From Cognatishimia sp. (GTDB lineage Bacteria > Pseudomonadota > Alphaproteobacteria > Rhodobacterales > Rhodobacteraceae): a stretch of DNA of 59,878 nucleotides. The stretch lies in NCBI GenBank assembly GCA_013215215.1, contig JABSOU010000001.1:1-59878 (forward strand). Direction: 5' to 3'. This document shows positions 23,891 through 31,997 of this stretch, in pieces. Made by a program: the position numbers and the translations under genes. The notes beneath the pieces were generated by a model. It was given only the letters and a program-made list of their open reading frames with translations, did not search any database and was not told the origin of the DNA. Position 1 is the first letter of the stretch. Each line of letters opens with the position of its first letter.

Positions 23891-24469
23891 CTAAGTATCT
23901 TTGTTTAAATTTAAAGTTTGCTTACTAGGCGCAGAAGACTTAAGTAACTCCTTGTAGCTTATATTAAGCTTATTACATCTTTTACGTATAGCGTTACTAC
24001 TTACTCCGTATAATCTTGCTACTTGCTCCATACTTTTACTACTCTTTATAACCTCAGTCAGTTTATCTACCTCTAACAGACTTAAATTATTATCTATTAC
24101 CCTGCATTTAGTAGAGCAATACTTCTTTTGTTTCTTTTGTAGGCAGACACCACACACTTTACAATCCCTTATAGGGGAAGTTTCACTTCTGTAAGGGCTA
24201 CCTCTGTTAATCCAAGAATGTATCTTATTATGGGAAGATTTAAGTAGCACAACTAAATTTTCATATCTATTATTAAGCTTATTGCCGTCTAAGTGGTGTA
24301 CCTCCTCATTACTATATAGTTTACGTCCAAGTTGTTTCTCTGCAAAGTAAGTATGCTCATAAACCCACCCCTTCCAATTATCAGATAACATTGAGGATTT
24401 AGAGTCTTTTGGGGCTTGTATTAGTTTGTAGCCATTTATTATTCTATAGTGCACATTACGTCCGTTCAT
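23891..24469 (-). CDS. HNH endonuclease with C-terminal HTH
   Basis: 192 aa. HNH core: EEVHHLDGNKLNNRYENLVVL (HH, N, N positions at about residues 57-75) followed by SHNKIHSW. Then a four-Cys zinc module (CKVCGVC...YCSTKC) and a C-terminal helix-turn-helix (MEQVARLYGVSSNAIRKRC). This layout is typical of phage free-standing homing endonucleases, which cut intron- or gene-lacking alleles to spread. No interrupted gene is next to it, so it is probably an intergenic homing gene. Confidence 0.8.
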   Translation of the reverse strand: MNGRNVHYRIINGYKLIQAPKDSKSSMLSDNWKGWVYEHTYFAEKQLGRKLYSNEEVHHLDGNKLNNRYENLVVLLKSSHNKIHSWINRGSPYRSETSPIRDCKVCGVCLQKKQKKYCSTKCRVIDNNLSLLEVDKLTEVIKSSKSMEQVARLYGVSSNAIRKRCNKLNISYKELLKSSAPSKQTLNLNKDT

Positions 24470-24813
24470 TAACCATCCTTAGTTACATAAATACCAGCAG
24501 GGAAAGCCTGCTTTTCGTGAAATGGCTTACCCTCGTATGTCCCCCAACTATCTGCTTTAGACTCTTCTAAGTTAGTAGGGTCTTCCAGTTTAGTTGCGTA
24601 ATGTATTTGACAACCAGCTACAATAACGTGGTCATCTGGGTAACCTACTATAGCATACCAGTTAGTACTTCTGTGGTTAGTTTTAATACCTAACATCTCT
24701 TCCGTTACTACTATTTTTACAGGCCCCCATACAGCTTGGTATTGATTGCCGTCTTTGCCGATAAACCAGTTATCACAACTAACTAAATATTTATCTCCAG
24801 AGTTGAATTGCAT
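24469..24813 (-). CDS. Hypothetical protein
   Basis: 114 aa, beta-rich (WFIGKDGNQYQAVWGPVKIVV). It has its own extended -10 promoter and an AAAGGA site. Coupled to the HNH gene at 24469. Not recognised. Confidence 0.65.
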   Translation of the reverse strand: MQFNSGDKYLVSCDNWFIGKDGNQYQAVWGPVKIVVTEEMLGIKTNHRSTNWYAIVGYPDDHVIVAGCQIHYATKLEDPTNLEESKADSWGTYEGKPFHEKQAFPAGIYVTKDG

Positions 24814-24836
24814 TTTTAAAATCCTTTTACTTTAAC

Positions 24837-24845
24837 TATTATAAC
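24837..24845 (-). promoter_or_regulatory. Extended -10 promoter (TGTTATAAT)
   Basis: Minus-strand TGT-TATAAT upstream of the 114-aa gene, no visible -35. Confidence 0.55.
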
Positions 24846-24847
24846 AA

Positions 24848-25150
24848 TTAATTCTCTAAATCTTCAAGATATTTTTTAGGTATTGGCATTTCAAACTTTA
24901 AAATCTTTGAGTAAACATTAAAATCCATAGTTAATATACCATTATGTAAATCTGTTCGCTCAGGTACTATCCTTGCTTCTACATACTGAGTGGTATTTAT
25001 AAGGTTTTGTAAAAATACACATAACTTCATAGATTTTATAATAGTATCTACATTTAGTGGAGATACTACTTTCTCTAAAGCCTTAATTAAGCTTTCTTCT
25101 ATAACCTTGTCTAACTCTTTAGCCTTTTCTTTAATGTCTTCGTCATCCAT
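24848..25150 (-). CDS. Hypothetical protein
   Basis: 100 aa from the ATG at 25150, which overlaps the stop of the preceding small frame; the reading from 25165 uses TTG. Helical N-terminus, beta-rich C-terminus. Not recognised. Confidence 0.6.
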   Translation of the reverse strand: MDDEDIKEKAKELDKVIEESLIKALEKVVSPLNVDTIIKSMKLCVFLQNLINTTQYVEARIVPERTDLHNGILTMDFNVYSKILKFEMPIPKKYLEDLEN

Positions 25151-25316
25151 TACCACTTTCCTCAATGGCTTTATCTACTAACGCAACTGTTTTAGCTATG
25201 GAAATCTGCAACTCTAACGGTATAGGTGTATCAGAGCCTAAATTAATAGATAAATTATGGGTTAGTATTGTTAGTTGTTGCTTAAATAATTCTAAGTGGT
25301 GTTGTCTTGCGTTCAC
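25143..25316 (-). CDS. Possible 57-aa protein, GTG start
   Basis: Frame from GTG at 25316 (VNARQHHLELFKQQLTIL..) to a TGA that overlaps the next ATG. Upstream of the GTG the frame stays open and protein-like for about 26 more codons but without a normal start codon, so the true start is uncertain. It follows the methyltransferase gene directly. Confidence 0.5.
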   Translation of the reverse strand: MNARQHHLELFKQQLTILTHNLSINLGSDTPIPLELQISIAKTVALVDKAIEESGNG

Positions 25317-25377
25317 TTTCTTAATTTCCTGTTTAACTCTATAAGTTTCTTGTTTATAAAAGAGAGAATCTTTACTA

Positions 25378-26574
25378 TTATACCCATTCGAACTCCTTAT
25401 TTATTTGTGTTAAAAGGTATGAAATTACTGGAATCGTAAAACCGTTCCCAATCATCTTATAACGCTGGGTGTTACTTACCCCTTCTGTGTAATTATCTTT
25501 CATGCCTTGAAGTCTTTCGCATTCTATAGGGGTTAATTTCCTTACTACGCATTCTTGGGTTTGTAGTATTCTGGCATCTGTAGAGCTAGTTACACAAGGG
25601 CTTTTTGATTGATCTTGCTTTATAGTCCACTCTCTGCTATTAGAATCTCTACTACCACCGTCTTTTCCATTCTCTTCTTTATGCTTCTTGCGAGCTAATT
25701 TACCTTCTTCACTTCGGCCGTAATACATAAGTAATTGGTTATACTTTTCTTGATTTATTTCATACATGCCAGTTTTACCACCTATACCGCCTGCATTAGC
25801 AGATAAAGTTACTGCCTTACCTAGGCTACTATATACCCTACTACCTTGTGGGTAATTTCTACTAAGGTTTTTACCATCTTTAGCCCAGTCTTTACTACCA
25901 ACCCCACCCATGAATATAAGTTGTCTTTGTCCATGGTTAAAATAGTCTTTAGGACAAGCTCTTTGATATGTAGCAGTAACACAATAGCTTTTAAGTCTAT
26001 CTGAGTAATCATTAGGGTCTTCTAATATATCGTGCAGAATTATTCCTTCATCTAAAGGCTGTTCTATAGGTATTGTTTCGTAAGTTAAATCTTGCCTTAG
26101 TTTACCTACCCAATAATATCTTTTCCTTGATTGGGCCGTTAATAAAGAAGAGTTTATCATTACTGGGTTTACTCCTAAGACTTCAGATATTTTATCTTTA
26201 TCTATATTCTTCATGCTGGCTACATTTTCTAAAATAAATACTTTAGGTTTTACTATATTAAGAATACGTACATATTCCCAGAATAAAGTAGACTTGCCTT
26301 TTTCTAGTCCTGACTCTTTTTGTCTCTTAGCTATTGAAAATGATTGACACGGAGACCCCCCTATCATTAAGTCTATATGATTAGGTAAATTAGACTCATC
26401 AAGTTTTGTAACGTCTGGTAAATAATGTATATCAGGGTAATTCTTTACTGCCGCCTCTTTAGCATACTTATCTATTTCACTAGCAAAATAAGTGCTTAGG
26501 CATCTTATACCTAAACTATCTAATGCTTGCCTAGCGCCTGCACAACCATCAAATAAGCTTAATACTCTAACCAC
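25378..26574 (-). CDS. DNA (cytosine-5) methyltransferase
   Basis: 398 aa. Motif I LFDGCAGA (residues 7-14), motif IV GGSPCQSFS with the catalytic Cys76, motif VI ENV (116-118), motif VIII-like QSRKRYYWVG, and motif X IGNGFTIPV near the end. The enzyme puts a methyl group on cytosine C5 via a covalent Cys intermediate and S-adenosylmethionine. Residues between VIII and X are likely the target-recognition part. There is no restriction enzyme next to it, so protection of phage DNA from host restriction is the likely role (inferred). Confidence 0.9.
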   Translation of the reverse strand: MVRVLSLFDGCAGARQALDSLGIRCLSTYFASEIDKYAKEAAVKNYPDIHYLPDVTKLDESNLPNHIDLMIGGSPCQSFSIAKRQKESGLEKGKSTLFWEYVRILNIVKPKVFILENVASMKNIDKDKISEVLGVNPVMINSSLLTAQSRKRYYWVGKLRQDLTYETIPIEQPLDEGIILHDILEDPNDYSDRLKSYCVTATYQRACPKDYFNHGQRQLIFMGGVGSKDWAKDGKNLSRNYPQGSRVYSSLGKAVTLSANAGGIGGKTGMYEINQEKYNQLLMYYGRSEEGKLARKKHKEENGKDGGSRDSNSREWTIKQDQSKSPCVTSSTDARILQTQECVVRKLTPIECERLQGMKDNYTEGVSNTQRYKMIGNGFTIPVISYLLTQINKEFEWV

Positions 26575-26821
26575 TGCCCTTTTCCTTAGTTCTTACCTTA
26601 TATTTGACCTTGCTACTACCAGAGGACAATTTTAAACTGATGTCTAACTGATGATCTTGACCGCATTTGTAACACCTGAAGAAATCCATGCCAATAGCCG
26701 CCTCGATAGGTAAATCTCGCAAAGTATATTCCTCCAAATTACATCTTCCGCTTTTTGACTGGGCATCAATTTTATGTCCACACTTTTTACATTTAAAAAT
26801 TAAACTATCAAACATCCCCAT
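26567..26821 (-). CDS. Zinc-ribbon protein
   Basis: 84 aa (an in-frame ATG at 26815 is an alternative start). FKCKKCGHK at residues 9-17 and FRCYKCGQD at about 48-56 form a two-CxxC zinc ribbon; the tail is Ser/Lys-rich. Overlaps the methyltransferase gene by 8 bases. Nucleic-acid binding is likely. Confidence 0.7.
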   Translation of the reverse strand: MGMFDSLIFKCKKCGHKIDAQSKSGRCNLEEYTLRDLPIEAAIGMDFFRCYKCGQDHQLDISLKLSSGSSKVKYKVRTKEKGSG

Positions 26822-26984
26822 AATCTCTTTCTACCTCCTCAAAACTAATCTTATCGTATAATGAATCTATTCGTTTTATTATCTCCACAAGCTCACACTC
26901 TTCTTCATAATGCAAATTATAAACTGAAGCTAAAGCTTGAAGCTTACAAAGTTTTCCTATTATTTCGAAATCCTCGCTATTCAT
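26808..26984 (-). CDS. Hypothetical 58-aa acidic protein
   Basis: 58-codon frame (MNSEDFEIIGKLCKLQAL..), acidic and helical, overlapping both neighbours by 8-14 bases as is usual here. Not recognised. Confidence 0.6.
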   Translation of the reverse strand: MNSEDFEIIGKLCKLQALASVYNLHYEEECELVEIIKRIDSLYDKISFEEVERDYGDV

Positions 26985-27417
26985 TATGTTCTATATTAGC
27001 CTCTAATATTAAGTAACAATATTTTCCTACATTACTAAGTATTTCTTTAAGTAGGTCATGCCCACCAACAACAAGCTCCCTATTAGTCCACAAGTAACCA
27101 GTAAGATCCGAATAAGCGTGGCAATACGTTAAATCTGAGTGTCCCATTATACTAAGTAGGTACTCCTCTTCTAACTCTTCCCAAGAGGTATCAAAATTTA
27201 TTTCTTTATCTGTTATATAGTACTTAACACTAGAGAAATTACCATATTTATCTAGGTGGTCTTGTATAGACATTAAAAAGTTATCCCGTCCTACACAAAG
27301 AATAGGAGATTCATCACTACAGTCGTGCACTATAGATTGGTCTACGTCATCTTCCCAAATACTAATCTGCTCTATCTTACCTTTAATTTTAATAATATTT
27401 TTTTCTATTAATTTCAT
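26977..27417 (-). CDS. Hypothetical acidic protein
   Basis: 146 aa with many Asp, Glu, His and Tyr residues. Its start overlaps the next gene's stop by 4 bases. Not recognised. Confidence 0.65.
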   Translation of the reverse strand: MKLIEKNIIKIKGKIEQISIWEDDVDQSIVHDCSDESPILCVGRDNFLMSIQDHLDKYGNFSSVKYYITDKEINFDTSWEELEEEYLLSIMGHSDLTYCHAYSDLTGYLWTNRELVVGGHDLLKEILSNVGKYCYLILEANIEHNE

Positions 27418-27773
27418 TTTTGTTTTTCCTTTTGTTTTATATATTTTAACAGTTCATTTACTTTATGAGCGGTTTGAGTACAAAACTCCAGTAGTTTTCT
27501 CTCATAGTCAACAGAACCAAACCGTTTATCGTTAACTGAGTCTCTAAACTCTTCTATCTTTATAGAGTCAAGAAAATCATCTTTCCCTAAGTACAAAGCC
27601 CAATCAGGTTCAAAAAAATTATTTATACTGACACCAACCCAAGAACTTTCATTTATAGGGGGCTTGAGCATTTCAAAGTTACCGTTATAGTACCTAACTA
27701 AATACCCGTCCTTATCTATAACTATCTTGCCTTCTAGCATTTTTTTTATAGCCCATTTTTTATCTTGTACCAT
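27414..27773 (-). CDS. DKKWAI family protein (copy 2)
   Basis: 119 aa, paralog of 13796-14140: DKKWAIKKMLEGKIV at the start and a Lys-rich helical end. Its ATG overlaps the stop of the 41-aa membrane protein (TAATG). Function unknown. Confidence 0.65.
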   Translation of the reverse strand: MVQDKKWAIKKMLEGKIVIDKDGYLVRYYNGNFEMLKPPINESSWVGVSINNFFEPDWALYLGKDDFLDSIKIEEFRDSVNDKRFGSVDYERKLLEFCTQTAHKVNELLKYIKQKEKQK

Positions 27774-27898
27774 TATATTTCTCCTTTAATAATATCACAA
27801 AAAGCTTTCCAGTTCTGAACTACACACCAAAGTATAAATTTGCCTACTGCAAAACATAATATTAGTGCGATAACTTTATTGGGTAAATCTTCAAACAT
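27773..27898 (-). CDS. 41-aa single-span membrane protein
   Basis: Short frame MFEDLPNKVIALILCFAVGK.. with one membrane segment (about residues 9-27). Starts inside the end of the 27891 gene and stops on the next ATG, so it is tightly coupled. Function unknown. Confidence 0.55.
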   Translation of the reverse strand: MFEDLPNKVIALILCFAVGKFILWCVVQNWKAFCDIIKGEI

Positions 27899-28298
27899 TA
27901 TCAAACACCTCTTGACTACTTAGTAATAAGATCAGTTCTCCAGCGGACGTTATAGCCCCTTGAAGATCCCTGTGCATCAAATAAAAGTCTAGTGAGTCTT
28001 CTAACTTCCATATAGGGTTATCTTTATTGTCTTCGTAATCTCCTATCCCTAGCTTTTCTACGTAATCCACTAATTCTAGAACTTGTAATAAAGTATCTAT
28101 TCTATATGCTTTAACCCAAGCTGCGTACTCTGAAGTAGTTAGGTATCCTTTTTGGACTAACATTGCCTTTTTTCTGTCATAGTTACTAAGAGAACTGAGT
28201 TTCCAGCTAGCATCTTCCTTAACCCCTAAAGATTCCATTATGGGGGATAACTTCTCACCTAGATCTACGTTTGTATGTCTTTCTGTGTGGCTTATCAT
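27891..28298 (-). CDS. PIM-LG/YRxDTLL family protein (copy 2)
   Basis: 135 aa, paralog of 14302-14712 through LSPIMESLGVKEDA and YRIDTLLQVL. With 27414 and the gene between, it mirrors the order of the block at 13.8-14.7 kb. Function unknown. Confidence 0.65.
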   Translation of the reverse strand: MISHTERHTNVDLGEKLSPIMESLGVKEDASWKLSSLSNYDRKKAMLVQKGYLTTSEYAAWVKAYRIDTLLQVLELVDYVEKLGIGDYEDNKDNPIWKLEDSLDFYLMHRDLQGAITSAGELILLLSSQEVFDNV

Positions 28299-28534
28299 TA
28301 ATATAAAACCCCTACCTGTACGAATTTACATTCGTAATCTTCTTCGTATTCCTTTAATTCCCCAGACTGAACAGACACCTCTACCCTATAAGCCTCTACA
28401 TCTTTAGGTTGTATATAAGCATCTGAGCATATACCGTTAAATTGCATAAGCTCAAACGTACCGTCCTCTTGCCTAAATATTTTCATTTCTGGATCTAGTT
28501 TATTTAATTGTTCTATTAATTCTTTTACTTTCAT
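28298..28534 (-). CDS. Hypothetical acidic protein
   Basis: 78 aa; begins KVKELIEQLNKLDPEMKIF, a pattern common in small conserved phage proteins of unknown function. One-base overlaps on both sides. Not recognised. Confidence 0.6.
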   Translation of the reverse strand: MKVKELIEQLNKLDPEMKIFRQEDGTFELMQFNGICSDAYIQPKDVEAYRVEVSVQSGELKEYEEDYECKFVQVGVLY

Positions 28535-29517
28535 TAGTTAAACTCCGTTCCACCTTTTCTAAGTTTATACCTTTCAGAAACTCTTTTGTACATCTTACGA
28601 TCCTTAGTTACAGCTACTATACCTTCTGCCATATGATTAGCGCCTTCTACTAAACTATCTAAAGACTCTATATTATAATTATAAAAATCCCGTAAAGTAT
28701 TTATACCTTGTACAAGAGGTACGCTTCCTATAACGTCACTAAGATAACCACTATTTTCAAATCTGGCACTGATTACTGCCATGCTTGGATCTTGTCTACC
28801 ATATTTTAGATCTTGTACTCCAGAGCCAAAAATCTCACCTACTATGTGGTCTCCCGGGGCTAAAGTAGAATCTATTATATCTGCATACTCGTTAAACACT
28901 TTAGTGTATACATTATCTACAGTGTTTTCAAACACAAAACCTTTATTACCTAACCCTTTAGAACAAATATAAATATTTTTGTTTTTACCAAACAACCTCT
29001 CGTCTGAGAAGTCTACTTTACCAATACGAACATTAGTACCATGTATTTTTTCTGTTACCCCTAATACTTCTTCATCTAAGTCTAATTCAGAAATATCAGG
29101 TTTTTCTACTTCAAACGAATATATGTGTTTAGGGTCTACATAAAACACTTTGCCGCTCATGCATTGCGGAGTAGTAGGTATATACTTAGTAACACCTAAA
29201 AGCTTATCTAACTCAGAGTCTTCGCAGTTAATTACGTCCTTAAGTATAAGCCCCTCGGAATAAGTTCCCTTAAGCCTTATAGCTTTAACCCTATTCTTAG
29301 TTTTCCCTGCTAATCTACCTACTAAACCTAGCATTTCTATTAGTGGCTTTGGTAATAAAGACTGCTCTTTAATATATAATACTTTTTCACCTACTTCAAA
29401 AACATCTTTGCCCCAGACTACATTGTTACCATTCTTTAGTTTATATAAAACTATTAAATCAGCGTCTTTTATAGTTTCTATTGATTCTATTTCTGTTCTA
29501 ACTATTTGTGTTTCCAT
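28534..29517 (-). CDS. RNA ligase, Rnl5/DraRnl-like
   Basis: 327 aa. An N-terminal OB-like domain (about residues 1-60: IESIETIKDADLI, then VGEKVLYI..SLLP) is followed by a nucleotidyltransferase core. The core has motif I EKIHGTN with the predicted AMP-accepting Lys157, motif III-like HIVGEIFGSG, motif IV EGIVAV and motif V YKLRKG. The OB-first order is that of Deinococcus DraRnl (Rnl5), which seals 3'-OH/5'-phosphate nicks in RNA. A likely job is repairing cut tRNAs or joining RNA pieces (inferred). A hairpin lies directly before its ribosome site. Confidence 0.8.
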   Translation of the reverse strand: METQIVRTEIESIETIKDADLIVLYKLKNGNNVVWGKDVFEVGEKVLYIKEQSLLPKPLIEMLGLVGRLAGKTKNRVKAIRLKGTYSEGLILKDVINCEDSELDKLLGVTKYIPTTPQCMSGKVFYVDPKHIYSFEVEKPDISELDLDEEVLGVTEKIHGTNVRIGKVDFSDERLFGKNKNIYICSKGLGNKGFVFENTVDNVYTKVFNEYADIIDSTLAPGDHIVGEIFGSGVQDLKYGRQDPSMAVISARFENSGYLSDVIGSVPLVQGINTLRDFYNYNIESLDSLVEGANHMAEGIVAVTKDRKMYKRVSERYKLRKGGTEFN

Positions 29518-29528
29518 TAATACTCCTT

Positions 29529-29556
29529 CCTAGAAATTAGCCTTAGTTTTTCTAGG
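29529..29556 (-). promoter_or_regulatory. Hairpin next to the ribosome site of the RNA ligase
   Basis: Minus-strand stem CCTAGAAA/TTTCTAGG with a 12-base loop; the 3' arm runs straight into AAGGAG and the ATG follows. The stem could limit or tune translation of the ligase. Confidence 0.4.
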
Positions 29557-29598
29557 TTAACAAGCCCTAAAAATTGCTCTATATATAAAATTATAGCA

Positions 29599-30168
29599 TT
29601 ATTTGCTTGATGCTGATTGCTCAGCCTTATAATTTTTTACTATATCTAACTCCTCAAATATATTAAACCCAAAACTTAAATCGGCAAAAATAGTATCGGC
29701 ATGCTCCTCATCTGGAAAATCAGGCTCAAATAAACAAGTACCTAAAGATGTATTCATACATATAAAAATATCATCCTCATTTAATGATTGACGATTATCT
29801 ATAAGCTCAACTATATCTAGGTAAGCTCTGTCTATAAGCTCAACTATATCTAAATAAGCACTATCCTTGTTATTCTCCCAGAATTTTAAGTAAGCCTCTC
29901 TCAATTTTGGGTAATCCTTTACTGATATTAATGCATAGTCCATTGTAGACAAAAGTACTATAGTTTCATACTCTTCTAGGGAATGTGTTAAATGAGAGTT
30001 CCAAACCTTTTTTCTCATATTGTCATCCCAACTAGGAAACGAGTCTAAACCGTGATACTTTTTAGCTATATAATCCCAAACATACATAAAACTCCTATGG
30101 GAGTTGCGACTAGTTCCTATACATTCATAATGATTTTTACCTACTAAATATACTTCTGTCTCTGACAT
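29599..30168 (-). CDS. Hypothetical protein with an internal tandem repeat
   Basis: 189 aa. The segment AYLDIVELID occurs twice in a row (11-residue unit) because of a 33-bp tandem duplication in the DNA (29798-29863). Acidic C-terminal half. Function not recognised; the duplication looks recent because the copies differ at few bases. Confidence 0.65.
   Translation of the reverse strand: MSETEVYLVGKNHYECIGTSRNSHRSFMYVWDYIAKKYHGLDSFPSWDDNMRKKVWNSHLTHSLEEYETIVLLSTMDYALISVKDYPKLREAYLKFWENNKDSAYLDIVELIDRAYLDIVELIDNRQSLNEDDIFICMNTSLGTCLFEPDFPDEEHADTIFADLSFGFNIFEELDIVKNYKAEQSASSK
29798..29863. repeat. 33-bp in-frame tandem duplication
   Basis: Units at 29798-29830 and 29831-29863, both starting TCTATAAGCTCAACTATATC, differing near the end. 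Confidence 0.75.
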
Positions 30169-30169
30169 A

Positions 30170-30331
30170 TTATTCCCCTATAAACTTCTCTCTATTATGC
30201 TTAAACGCCCTTCTCAGCCCCTTGGACGCTTTTTTCTTACTAGACTTTTTTTTACTGCCCTTTATAGTCCAATAGGTCGCTATAGAGTTTGCCACCTTCT
30301 TTAAAATCTTAAAAAATTTACTACCTTTCAT
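30170..30331 (-). CDS. 53-aa lysine-rich protein
   Basis: Frame starting MKGSKFFKILKKVANSI with a run of Lys and Ser (KGSKKKSSKKKASKG). It starts inside the stop of the small membrane protein gene (ATGA overlap), so it is translated with it. Probably nucleic-acid- or membrane-binding; no family recognised. Confidence 0.6.
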   Translation of the reverse strand: MKGSKFFKILKKVANSIATYWTIKGSKKKSSKKKASKGLRRAFKHNREKFIGE

Positions 30332-30504
30332 AAAATACACTTCTTAAACAAAACTATTAAACAAACTCCTAAGTAGGTTATAAGTAACATAAGTATACAA
30401 AGTCTTGAAAATAATTCTTGTCTGCTAAATAAATGATCTATTAACGATGTCAATGCCCAAAATATTATAGCTCCTAATACAGCAGTTCCTGCTAAATATT
30501 CCAT
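30328..30504 (-). CDS. 58-aa two-span membrane protein, holin candidate
   Basis: Frame MEYLAGTAVLGAIIFWALTS.. with two hydrophobic segments (about residues 4-20 and 36-53) and a basic C-terminus (FKKCIL). It starts 3 bases after the stop of the membrane-anchored lysozyme. Size, topology and place fit a holin or pinholin, but holins have no diagnostic motif. Confidence 0.55.
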   Translation of the reverse strand: MEYLAGTAVLGAIIFWALTSLIDHLFSRQELFSRLCILMLLITYLGVCLIVLFKKCIL

Positions 30505-30506
30505 AA

Positions 30507-31022
30507 TTAACTAACCTCCAAATAAGTATCTGCTAACATGTTAACTCTTTTCTTAACGCCCGATAAATTCTTATGGTTCTTTCTTAATTCTAACGCTACT
30601 TGGTCTTTATTGGGGGCTTTATCTACAGCTTTTAATATACCAGCTCTACCACTATTATACGCAGCAGCGGTAAGTATAGCCAATTGTTCAGTATTTAACA
30701 TAGGCTTTCTTTTAATTATAAAGATAGCGTCACCAGAAAGGTGTGTGAGCATTCTGGATCTCGCTATCTTCTTTGCTTCCTGCTCGCCCTTAGCTAAACA
30801 TTCAAAGCTACTTTTTGCTATAGTGCCATACCCTATTGAGTATCTAGAATAATCCCAATAGGCGCACTTTCTGAATCCTTCTTCTTTTATTGTATAGAAA
30901 GCTGCTTTTTGTATTGCTCTATATAAATTAGGTCCTTTAGCTGGGGTGATAGCAGGGGTTAATAGTAAAAGTATTATAATTGCCCTGACTGCTAATATTT
31001 TCCAATTACTATTCCTTTGCAT
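30507..31022 (-). CDS. Membrane-anchored GH24 lysozyme (SAR-endolysin-like)
   Basis: 171 aa. An N-terminal hydrophobic segment (about residues 9-28) is followed by a lysozyme core: Glu48 in KEEGF, then AYWDYSRYSIGYGT with Asp57, the E-(8)-D spacing of the T4-lysozyme family. The usual Thr is Ser62 here. This fold cuts peptidoglycan sugar bonds. The N-terminal segment can act as an export signal or signal-anchor-release domain. The small membrane protein after it could be the holin. A TGGTATAAT -10 ends 6 nt before the ATG, predicting a leaderless mRNA. Confidence 0.75.
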   Translation of the reverse strand: MQRNSNWKILAVRAIIILLLLTPAITPAKGPNLYRAIQKAAFYTIKEEGFRKCAYWDYSRYSIGYGTIAKSSFECLAKGEQEAKKIARSRMLTHLSGDAIFIIKRKPMLNTEQLAILTAAAYNSGRAGILKAVDKAPNKDQVALELRKNHKNLSGVKKRVNMLADTYLEVS

Positions 31023-31028
31023 GTTTTT

Positions 31029-31037
31029 ATTATACCA
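31029..31037 (-). promoter_or_regulatory. Leaderless-type promoter of the anchored lysozyme
   Basis: Minus-strand TGG-TATAAT, -10 at 31029-31034, 6 nt before the ATG at 31022, so transcription should start at or next to the start codon. Confidence 0.6.
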
Positions 31038-31095
31038 CTTTTAATCCGGCCAACAACTATTTTTTAATATTATTTACTACACAATAGTATTTTAA

Positions 31096-31734
31096 TTAAA
31101 GACAAGATTCTAAATTTAGATATAAATCTTCTACAGTAGAATTATTCTCTATATGGCAATCTATAAGGCTAGAAGATCGTAAATATGCCCACTCAGAAAC
31201 ATGTGGCTTGTCTATCTTGTGCTTATCTACTACGTCCTGTAAAACATTTTCCAAAGAGTTAGTGTTGTGATAACACAGTTCTTTTAAGTCAGTTAACCAT
31301 TTGGGGTCTTCCCCTCTTGAAACACGTATTAATTTACCTCTAAGCTGTTTTATGGCTAACATCTCATTTGGAAACCTAACATCTGGGATTACCAAATTTT
31401 TATGATCTGAATACCTGCGCTTAAAGCTATGAATCCATATATCGTAAAAAAAGTTATCTCTAAATAAATCAGTAGCTACGTATTGTAACATATACCTAGG
31501 TGTTATTGGTTCTGGTAAATCTAAAATAGCATCCCAATACGAATCTACTTGTTCTCTCCACTCTCTAGACTCAGGGGTATCTCCTTCTAATAGATGTCTA
31601 GGCCATTGAAATATTACAGAAACAGCATCTTTAACTGAATCTGCAAACGAAGCCTTTTTATAGCCTTTATCTATTAAGTAATCTGCACAAGTGCCTTTTC
31701 CAGATCCTATTAATCCTAACAACCCTATAATCAT
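31096..31734 (-). CDS. Deoxynucleoside monophosphate kinase
   Basis: 212 aa. Starts MIIGLLGLIGSGKGTCADYL with the P-loop at residues 7-15, followed by YKKASFADSVKDAV, the pattern of the T4 gp1/T5-type dNMP kinases. It adds the second phosphate to dNMPs, feeding ribonucleotide reductase-derived and salvaged nucleotides to the phage polymerase. Overlaps the upstream 78-aa gene by one base. Confidence 0.8.
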   Translation of the reverse strand: MIIGLLGLIGSGKGTCADYLIDKGYKKASFADSVKDAVSVIFQWPRHLLEGDTPESREWREQVDSYWDAILDLPEPITPRYMLQYVATDLFRDNFFYDIWIHSFKRRYSDHKNLVIPDVRFPNEMLAIKQLRGKLIRVSRGEDPKWLTDLKELCYHNTNSLENVLQDVVDKHKIDKPHVSEWAYLRSSSLIDCHIENNSTVEDLYLNLESCL

Positions 31735-31970
31735 TATTTACCCTCCAGAGACTCTTCCAATTTAGTCTTAGCTGCACTTAATACATTTATTATATTTTCT
31801 ATATCACCCGCATTCAAAGTACCTATAACATGCTCAGTCATTTTTTTCTTGTTAAAAGGGTCTCTACTCTTATTTTCGTTGTAAAGTAAGTAAGGGTAGG
31901 TCAAATCTTCCTCTGTAAAATCTATAACTAGTTCATTACCTTTGTCTAAATTAACCGTATATTTAATCAT
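31734..31970 (-). CDS. Hypothetical protein
   Basis: 78 aa, acidic N-terminal strands and a helical C-terminus. Coupled to dNMP kinase. Not recognised. Confidence 0.6.
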   Translation of the reverse strand: MIKYTVNLDKGNELVIDFTEEDLTYPYLLYNENKSRDPFNKKKMTEHVIGTLNAGDIENIINVLSAAKTKLEESLEGK

Positions 31971-31997
31971 ATGTTATATATTAACATTTTTAAAGTA

